Assembly (NCBI RefSeq): GCF_013112485.1
Contig: NZ_JABFHG010000009.1
Location: 1-64,000 of the forward strand
Source: Roseicella sp. DB1501
GTDB lineage: Bacteria; Pseudomonadota; Alphaproteobacteria; Acetobacterales; Acetobacteraceae
Length of the DNA: 64,000 nucleotides
Reading direction: 5' to 3'
The translations under genes were made by a program, and so were the position numbers. Positions 59,030-64,000 of the stretch are shown piece after piece (position 1 is the stretch's first letter; every line of letters begins with the position of its first letter). The notes beneath the pieces are model-generated. The model searched no databases. It worked only from the letters and a program-made list of their open reading frames with translations, and had not been told where the DNA came from.

Positions 59030-59713
59030 TCACCGCGGCAGATGCAGCGCGCCAGCCTCGAACTCCGCATTCTTCCTGGGGATCAGGTCGTAAGGCAGGG
59101 CAAAACCCGGTAAGGCCGCAAGCCTCCGCGTCCAGCGCTGCAGATGCGGCCACCGGGCGATCTCGATCCCGCCCTCGGCCATGAACACCATGCGGCCCCA
59201 GCAGCCGATATCGGCGATGGAGGGCGCGTCCTCACGGCACAACCAATCCCGGCCATCGGACAGCGTACGATCCACGTAGCCCAGAGCCGCTTCGGCCAGA
59301 GGCAGGAAATACGCCATCACCGCCGGATCGACGGCACGAAAGCGCCGGTAGTGCCGCACCTTGGCGACGTTGGTGATGGCATCCGCCTCCCAGGACAGCC
59401 ACTCCCTCGCCGCCCAGCGCGCCTGCTCCGACCTGCCCTCGGAGTGGTCCGTCGTGCGTGCGAGGTAGTCGAGGATGACGTTAGACTGGACGAGGGTGAG
59501 GCCCCGGTGCCGCAAGGCGGGGACCTGCCCATAGCGATTGACCGCCAGGTATTCGGGTGATGTCTGCACGCCGGTCTTCAGGTTGACCGTGCGGAAGCTG
59601 AACGGCAGCCCGGCCAGCGCCAAGAACAGCATCGGCTTGTAGGTCGAACTGCTGGTGAAGCTGCCATATAGCACCAGCCGCTCCGGATCCTCGGCCTCGG
59701 CGATGTTCACCAT
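59030..59713 (-). CDS. Glutathione S-transferase family protein
   Basis: Protein of 227 aa. The thioredoxin-like N-domain has LVLYGSFTSSSTYKPMLFLA with Ser/Thr candidates for thiolate stabilisation, LPFSFRTVNLKTGVQTSPEY and YGQVPALRHRGLTLVQSNVI (the cis-Pro and SNVI contact to glutathione). The helical C-domain contains DWLCREDAPSIADIGCWGRM with the conserved SxxD N-capping box. It probably conjugates or reduces an electrophile; the substrate is unknown. It is divergent from the aldolase at 59970. Confidence 0.83.
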   Translation of the reverse strand: MVNIAEAEDPERLVLYGSFTSSSTYKPMLFLALAGLPFSFRTVNLKTGVQTSPEYLAVNRYGQVPALRHRGLTLVQSNVILDYLARTTDHSEGRSEQARWAAREWLSWEADAITNVAKVRHYRRFRAVDPAVMAYFLPLAEAALGYVDRTLSDGRDWLCREDAPSIADIGCWGRMVFMAEGGIEIARWPHLQRWTRRLAALPGFALPYDLIPRKNAEFEAGALHLPR

Positions 59714-59969
59714 GCTGCCACTCCCTCGTTCAGCACGATGGCCACCGGATTGCGGCTGCCGCTGCTCCGCAGCCGTGCCGCGGGCAGGGTAGGGCGCAGG
59801 ACGTCGATCCAGCCAGCGCCGTGATGGAGCCGCGCGTGCCGTCACCCTCCGCAGCACGGATTCGTCACGCAACCAAACCGGTCCGGATTCACCGCTGCCG
59901 AGGTTGCGCGGGCGTCCTGATCGGACGACACTTGTCATGAATGTTCCATTCTTTGGAGGAAACGACACG

Positions 59970-60806
59970 ATGCGCCCCAATCGCCTGCGCCAGAAGCTGA
60001 ACGCCGGGGAACCGACGATCGGCACGCACATCCTGTCCAGCTGGCCCACGCTGGTGGAACTGATCGGCGATGCTGAGAACTACGACTATGTCGAGTTCAC
60101 GGCCGAGTACGCGCCCTTCACCATGCATGACCTCGACAATCTCGGCCGTGCGTTCGAGCTGAAGAACCTCGCTGGCATGATCAAGGTCGAGCAGAAGCAG
60201 TACACGCATCAGGCGATGCGGGCGATCGGCTCAGGCTTCCAGAGCGTGCTGTTCGCCGATATCCGGACGGTGGCTGACGCCGAGGCAAGCGTCGCCGCGG
60301 TGCGCGCCGAGACGCCCGGCACCGGCGGGCGGCTCGGTGTCGGCATGCGGCGCGATGTGGGGACTGTGCTGGAGGGCGGCTCGCCCGCCTATGTCGACGC
60401 GCTGAATGAGGTGGTGATCGCCATCATGGTCGAAAAGCGTGAGTGCGTGGAGGACCTGGAGGCGATCCTGTCGGTTCCGGGCATCGACATGGTGCAGTTC
60501 GGGGCATCTGATTACTCGATGAGCCTGGGGCTGACCGGACAGCGATCGCACCCGGATGTGGTGAAGGCGGAACGCAAGACGATCGAAACGGCGCTGAAGC
60601 TGGGCAAGCACCCGCGTGTGGAACTGGCGGACATCTCGGGCGCGAAGCCGTATCTGGAGATGGGTGTGAAGCACTTCTGCATCGGCTGGGACGTGCGGAT
60701 CCTGTACAATTGGTGGCGGACGAACGGGGCCGGCATGCGGGCCATGTTGACGGGCGAGGCGGCAGTGGCGCCCGCGCCCCAGCCGGTGAAAACCGGCACC
60801 TATTGA
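59970..60806 (+). CDS. HpcH/HpaI aldolase/citrate lyase family protein
   Basis: Class II aldolase-type barrel of 278 aa. PTIGTHILSSWPTLVELIGD opens the fold, YDYVEFTAEYAPFTMHDLDN is the first metal-site strand, and VQFGASDYSMSLGLTGQRSH carries the conserved Asp. HPRVELADISGAKPYLEMGV follows. Members cleave 2-keto-4-hydroxy acids to pyruvate and an aldehyde with Mg or Co. GGAGGA at 59955-59960 supports the ATG at 59970 over one at 59937. It may process ring-fission products together with the neighbouring GST and hydrolases. Confidence 0.82.
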   Translation: MRPNRLRQKLNAGEPTIGTHILSSWPTLVELIGDAENYDYVEFTAEYAPFTMHDLDNLGRAFELKNLAGMIKVEQKQYTHQAMRAIGSGFQSVLFADIRTVADAEASVAAVRAETPGTGGRLGVGMRRDVGTVLEGGSPAYVDALNEVVIAIMVEKRECVEDLEAILSVPGIDMVQFGASDYSMSLGLTGQRSHPDVVKAERKTIETALKLGKHPRVELADISGAKPYLEMGVKHFCIGWDVRILYNWWRTNGAGMRAMLTGEAAVAPAPQPVKTGTY

Positions 60807-61037
60807 GGCGCCGGATCGAGGTGCCGGACGCGACAGTCTCCCGCTCGGCTGACGAAGCGATGCGCTCCCCGGCATGGTCCCTATTGGACTAGCCGGGCAG
60901 CTCGAGGCCAAGCTCGCTCCTGGCCTCGGGCGGTATGCGACACATTTCTCGCCGCTGCCGCCGAACTCCACCGAGTGTTCCGTGGTTTCCCTGCTTCAAG
61001 CAGTGCTCGCGTCGAGCTCTGCCTGCAGAGGAAGCGA

Positions 61038-61541
61038 ATGATGTCCAATCCCGGCAGCCTCAAGGAAGTCTACGCGGACGAAATGAAGGATCTGTGGTCT
61101 GCCAACGATCAGATGGCTCGCGCCGTCAAGACAATGGCGAGCAAGGCGCACGATCCCAAGCTCAAGCAAACGCTTGAAACCTCCGTCGACGGCATCAACA
61201 AGCACCGCGACGCGCTGAAATCGCTGCTGCAGGAGGCCGGCGCCGAAGTGGCGAAGGAGCACTGCCAGGGCATGGAAGGCTTGGTAAAGGAGGCCTTGAA
61301 GCACACAGGCGATGACGCGCCAAAAAAAGAAGAACTGCTCGATGCGGAGATCATCTCGCAGTACCAGCGCATGTCTCACTACGGGATTGCCGGCTTTGGC
61401 ACAGCGACCGCTTATGCTGAGGCGCTCGGCATGAAGGACCACGTCACACGACTCAAAGCCATTGTCTCCGACATCTACAAGGCGGATGAGTACGCCAGCT
61501 CTCTCGGCGAGAAACTGGCGAAGGCTGCGGCGAAAGGGTAA
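61038..61541 (+). CDS. YciE/DUF892 ferritin-like protein
   Basis: Four-helix protein of 167 aa. LKEVYADEMKDLWSANDQMA has the Glu ligands of helix 1, LETSVDGINKHRDALKSLLQ helix 2, DAEIISQYQRMSHYGIAGFG helix 3 and LKAIVSDIYKADEYASSLGE helix 4, a pattern typical of the DUF892 stress-related, ferritin-like family. A di-metal site is likely. Usually induced by stress; no partner genes adjoin here. Two ATGs (61038, 61041) are both plausible. Confidence 0.85.
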   Translation: MMSNPGSLKEVYADEMKDLWSANDQMARAVKTMASKAHDPKLKQTLETSVDGINKHRDALKSLLQEAGAEVAKEHCQGMEGLVKEALKHTGDDAPKKEELLDAEIISQYQRMSHYGIAGFGTATAYAEALGMKDHVTRLKAIVSDIYKADEYASSLGEKLAKAAAKG

Positions 61542-61867
61542 CCTTGGTCGTTAAAGCTCCGGCCTGAAAGTGGAAACCCGTGTTGAACGCGCGCCGGGCG
61601 GAATCATTGGTCTGCAACTATGCCACTTAGGCATCGGTCCTGTCATATTCCAAGGTCCGTTTCGGACGGTCTGCCGCCTAGTTTTAGGACTTATCGCAGG
61701 GCTTTCCTCCCTCAGCCTGGTTCCTTGCCAGTTGCCTGTTGGGGGAGATTTTTTTGGCGAAATTCCGTTTGGAGGTGAGGTGTCGCACTTTGAAGAGGGT
61801 TGTCCAAATGCAACCCTTCAATATTGCTGCTGTTAGAAGCAACGAGTGAAAGCAGGACGCAGTCTCC
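61542..61867. other. Intergenic region, lower GC
   Basis: About 325 bases with no convincing gene. Several T-rich and A-rich stretches (for example around 61748-61756) make it less GC-rich than the neighbours; it probably holds the promoter of the lipoprotein gene. I see no repeat or hairpin that stands out. Confidence 0.4.
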
Positions 61868-62104
61868 ATGTTGGTACGTGCAAGTTGCGGCGTTGTGGCC
61901 CTTCTGATGGTCGCGGGTTGTGATATGGGCTCGTCGCGTCGCGGGGCCACTACGGGCGAACCCATGTCACCTTCTGCGATGTCGCCGACCGGGTCGGCCG
62001 GGGGCGTATCCACCGGCGGCGGCGTGCCAACGCCGGTCATGCCTGGTGGGGCCGGCGGGGTTGGCAGCGGCAATCAACCTGGTCGCGCCGGTACGTCTCG
62101 GTAG
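61868..62104 (+). CDS. Small Gly/Ser/Pro-rich lipoprotein
   Basis: 78-aa protein with a clear lipobox: MLVRASCGVVALLMVAGCDM, so lipid attachment at Cys18 is expected. The mature chain is low-complexity (SPTGSAGGVSTGGGVPTPVM and further Gly-rich sequence), suggesting an unstructured surface or periplasmic tail. The next residue after Cys is Asp, which in enterobacteria favours inner-membrane retention. No family known to me. A hairpin follows the stop. Confidence 0.65.
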   Translation: MLVRASCGVVALLMVAGCDMGSSRRGATTGEPMSPSAMSPTGSAGGVSTGGGVPTPVMPGGAGGVGSGNQPGRAGTSR

Positions 62105-62111
62105 CTGACCA

Positions 62112-62156
62112 AGAGCCCCCGTCGTCCTGCCTCGACGCACGACTGTCTGGGGCTCT
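62112..62156 (+). terminator. Branched stem-loop after the lipoprotein gene
   Basis: AGAGCCCC (62112-62119) pairs with GGGGCTCT (62149-62156); inside, GTCGT can pair with ACGAC. It begins 8 bases after the stop at 62104. Confidence 0.55.
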
Positions 62157-62371
62157 AGCTTGGCTGGCGGTGCGGTGGAGCATGTGCGCGAGCCGCAGCA
62201 TGGGTCATGGTTCGGCCAGCCTTCGACAAGCGTGTCGTAAATCGCGTGCCAGCATGGGGGTCGCCCGGCAGCAACTGCCAGGCAGACCCGGCGAAGGATA
62301 CAGCGTGTCGCGTCGTAAACCGCTTGCAGATCGTGCCGGCGCTGCCTGGCTGCCTCGGGCGGCGTCAGCTT

Positions 62372-62432
62372 AGAGCGTTCAAACAACGGTCTGGACCATG
62401 ATCCATGACTCGGTGTGAGCGGATCCTGGTCA
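62372..62432 (-). repeat. Palindromic repeat R2, copy 2
   Basis: On the minus strand this reads GATCCGCTCACACCGAGTCA, GGATCATGGTCCAGACC, then GTTGTTTGAACGCTCTA, aligned with copy 1 at 32846-32904. The palindrome arms here pair with one mismatch. Confidence 0.75.
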
Positions 62433-62673
62433 AGGGCGTAGCGAAGGTGTTGGCGGCCGTGTCGCCAAGAAGCGAGCACCCGGAGTTGCTGCCGCCGGCC
62501 ACACAATGATGACGGTGGGCTTGAACCTCATGATCATCGCCATAGCTTGACGAAGCCGGTGGCATTCGCTGGCTTGGTCGGATGGGCGATCGATGCGTAT
62601 GACGCGGATGCGGCCGGTGAGACGGGATGTCTGAAACTCCCTTCCATCGCGGCGCCAGCATTTGTGGAAGCCA

Positions 62674-63228
62674 ATGATAGAAGTCGATCGCGTTTTTTCG
62701 GGCATGCAGGGTCGGCCCGGCCAGCCCACCAATATCGAGCAACGCATCATCCAACATCGGCATCGTCAGGGTGGCGCCAGCCACATCCGGACGCGGGTCG
62801 TCGAAGTCGTGCATGTCCGTCGGAACGGGAAGCGGCCCGTCGATGGGCAGGCCAACCCGGTCAGCGCTGCAGAGGTCTCGCCAGAGGATTTCGGCGGCAG
62901 ACCGGAGAAGCGTTCATCCGGGATCGGCATTGCCCCGGCCACATTCGAGCCGCCGCAACCCGTCGTGCATGTCATGCCGATGTGGGAGCCAAGCGTCGAG
63001 GAAGGGCAGCTGGTCGCTCCGTCTGATGGCGCTTCAACCGGGGCGCCCGCACCGTCACCGCGCAAACGCCGGGCGCAGTCGGCTCCGGCACGCCAGGCCA
63101 GCGCCCGGCCCTACGCCAATCCGTTCGCCGAGGACGAGGGCGGCGCGAACTGCCTGCGCTGCGGTTACCTCGTCGAGCCGGCGCGGGAGCGGCGTGGTTG
63201 GCTGACCTGCGCCACATGCGGCGGATGA
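62674..63228 (+). CDS. Hypothetical protein with C-terminal zinc ribbon
   Basis: Frame of 184 aa from an ATG at 62674 (62662 also possible). The first 130 residues are polar and low-complexity with no match. The end has ANPFAEDEGGANCLRCGYLV and WLTCATCGG, giving CxxC-x19-CxxC, a likely zinc ribbon. Only this C-terminal part is convincing; the N-terminus could start later. Overlapping minus-strand frames lack such a motif. Function unknown. Confidence 0.5.
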   Translation: MIEVDRVFSGMQGRPGQPTNIEQRIIQHRHRQGGASHIRTRVVEVVHVRRNGKRPVDGQANPVSAAEVSPEDFGGRPEKRSSGIGIAPATFEPPQPVVHVMPMWEPSVEEGQLVAPSDGASTGAPAPSPRKRRAQSAPARQASARPYANPFAEDEGGANCLRCGYLVEPARERRGWLTCATCGG

Positions 63229-63483
63229 CCATCCGGCTTACGCAGGATCCAGGCGGCTCTCGCACATGGCGGCGGCCGACTCTCCTGGACATCAGGCTCG
63301 TGCCCCCGGCGCCGCCGCAACCCTGGGCCTATGGTTGGTCACAGAGGCGGTCGTGACCCGCGAGGGCCACGATCCTGCTGTTTCTGGCCATTCGCCCGGC
63401 TCGCGCTACCTTCAGTAAGCCGGTGGACGCAAGTCCATGTCCCCTCACCAAGCAGCAGCATGGCCGGATCGTCGTGCCGCGGC

Positions 63484-64000
63484 TTACTCGACCCGTGCTC
63501 CGGTCGCCCGAACCAGCGGCGCCAGGCGCGCCTCCTCGCGGGCCCGGAAGTCGAGGAGTTGCTCCGGCGTGGTCCACCAGGGCGTGGCGCCGAGATCCTG
63601 ATAGCTGCGCACCAGGTCGGCACTCTCCAGGGCCTGCCGGGCATAGGCGGAAAGTCGCTCCACCGCCGGCCGCGGCATCCCGGCCGGGCCGCAGACGCAG
63701 GCCCAGGAGGTCATCTGGAAACCGGGCACGACCTCCGCCATGCTGGGCAGATCCGGCACCACCGGGTTCCGTTGTGGGCTGGTGACGGCAAGCGCGCGGA
63801 TCTTGCCGTCGCGCACCGCCGGCAGGTAGCCCGGGATGTTGTCCATGATCAGGTGCACCCGCCCGGCCATGAGGTCGAGCAGCGCCGGCGCGCCACCCCG
63901 ATAGGGCACGTGCAGGATGTCCACCCCGGCCAATTGCTTCAGCAGTTCCCCCGAGAGATGCGGCGTCGTGCCCATGCCGGAGGAGCCGTAGGCGTACTTG
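63484..64000 (-). CDS. Bug-family receptor, C-terminal half (cut by window edge)
   Basis: The minus-strand frame is open to the window end; the visible 171 residues start [80 protein letters not shown] and GPAGMPRPAVERLSAYARQA are the usual second-lobe blocks of Bug receptors. The N-terminus and signal peptide lie beyond 64000. The stop is at 63484-63486. It is the sixth Bug receptor in this window, and its neighbours are outside view. Confidence 0.85.
   Translation of the reverse strand, partial: KYAYGSSGMGTTPHLSGELLKQLAGVDILHVPYRGGAPALLDLMAGRVHLIMDNIPGYLPAVRDGKIRALAVTSPQRNPVVPDLPSMAEVVPGFQMTSWACVCGPAGMPRPAVERLSAYARQALESADLVRSYQDLGATPWWTTPEQLLDFRAREEARLAPLVRATGARVE

Larger units (their letters stand above)
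62105..62673. other. Intergenic region with terminator and repeat R2
   Basis: About 570 bases. It contains a cruciform-like hairpin (62112-62156) and R2 copy 2 (62372-62432). Several overlapping open frames on both strands have no conserved sequence and mixed composition, so I annotate no gene. Confidence 0.45.

Noticed and set aside
62105-62660. Small genes in the long gap
   Set aside because: All frames on both strands are short or antisense to each other, cross repeat R2 and the hairpin, and show no motif.

Overview
This is a GC-rich, gene-dense chromosomal window. It looks like an acetic-acid-bacterium-type alphaproteobacterium (Roseomonas-like Acetobacteraceae). The evidence is the strong G/C third-position bias, six orphan tripartite-tricarboxylate (Bug/TctC) binding proteins, many luciferase-like monooxygenases and HWE/hybrid histidine kinases. 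The genus is an inference; no rRNA or tRNA was seen.

Layout. 1-3640 is an insertion-sequence graveyard: an IS630 tail, a near-complete IS66 element (tnpA-tnpB-tnpC) and decayed IS5 and IS701 transposases, nested in each other. 3712-6550 holds a GGDEF/EAL protein with a degenerate GGDEF site and a phytanoyl-CoA-dioxygenase-like oxygenase, divergent across an AT-rich island. 6860-20500 is catabolic: five luciferase-like monooxygenases, a DszC-like flavoprotein, two Bug receptors, a CHASE3 hybrid kinase and a racemase-like protein. 20516-29940 holds an MFS exporter, a DedA protein, two paralogous Bug receptors flanking a beta-hydroxyacid dehydrogenase, an HWE kinase and an alpha/beta hydrolase. 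30394-32008 is an IscR-like regulator with a cysteine desulfurase.

The most interesting region is 33255-47170. It is a tightly coupled run of 13 genes, most overlapping by 1-10 bases: inositol-3-phosphate synthase, HD-family protein, methyltransferase, Gfo/Idh/MocA oxidoreductase, zinc-ribbon metallo-beta-lactamase-fold protein, YcaO-family protein, TIM-barrel isomerase, MshA-like glycosyltransferase, PIG-L (MshB-like) deacetylase, uracil-DNA-glycosylase-like protein, GalE epimerase, OpgH-like glycosyltransferase and MFS transporter. The first steps mirror mycothiol assembly (inositol phosphate, glycosyl transfer, N-deacetylation). However, no MshC or MshD is present, and a YcaO enzyme replaces them. 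I infer an undescribed pathway to an exported, inositol-containing glycoside or pseudodisaccharide carrying a YcaO-made modification.

Downstream (47228-51561) lie a receiver-only regulator, a LOV-domain histidine kinase, a decayed sucrose-phosphate-synthase-like gene, a DUF2945 protein and a class II photolyase, which suggests light sensing and photorepair. 51620-64000 is mixed accessory content: two more Bug receptors (one cut by the window edge), a cyclase-family protein, an amidohydrolase, a secreted 36-residue-repeat protein, a serine hydrolase, a GST, an HpcH-type aldolase, a YciE-like protein and small proteins.

Several families of dispersed palindromic repeats sit between genes. One family of about 105 bp occurs three times, each time between convergent genes.
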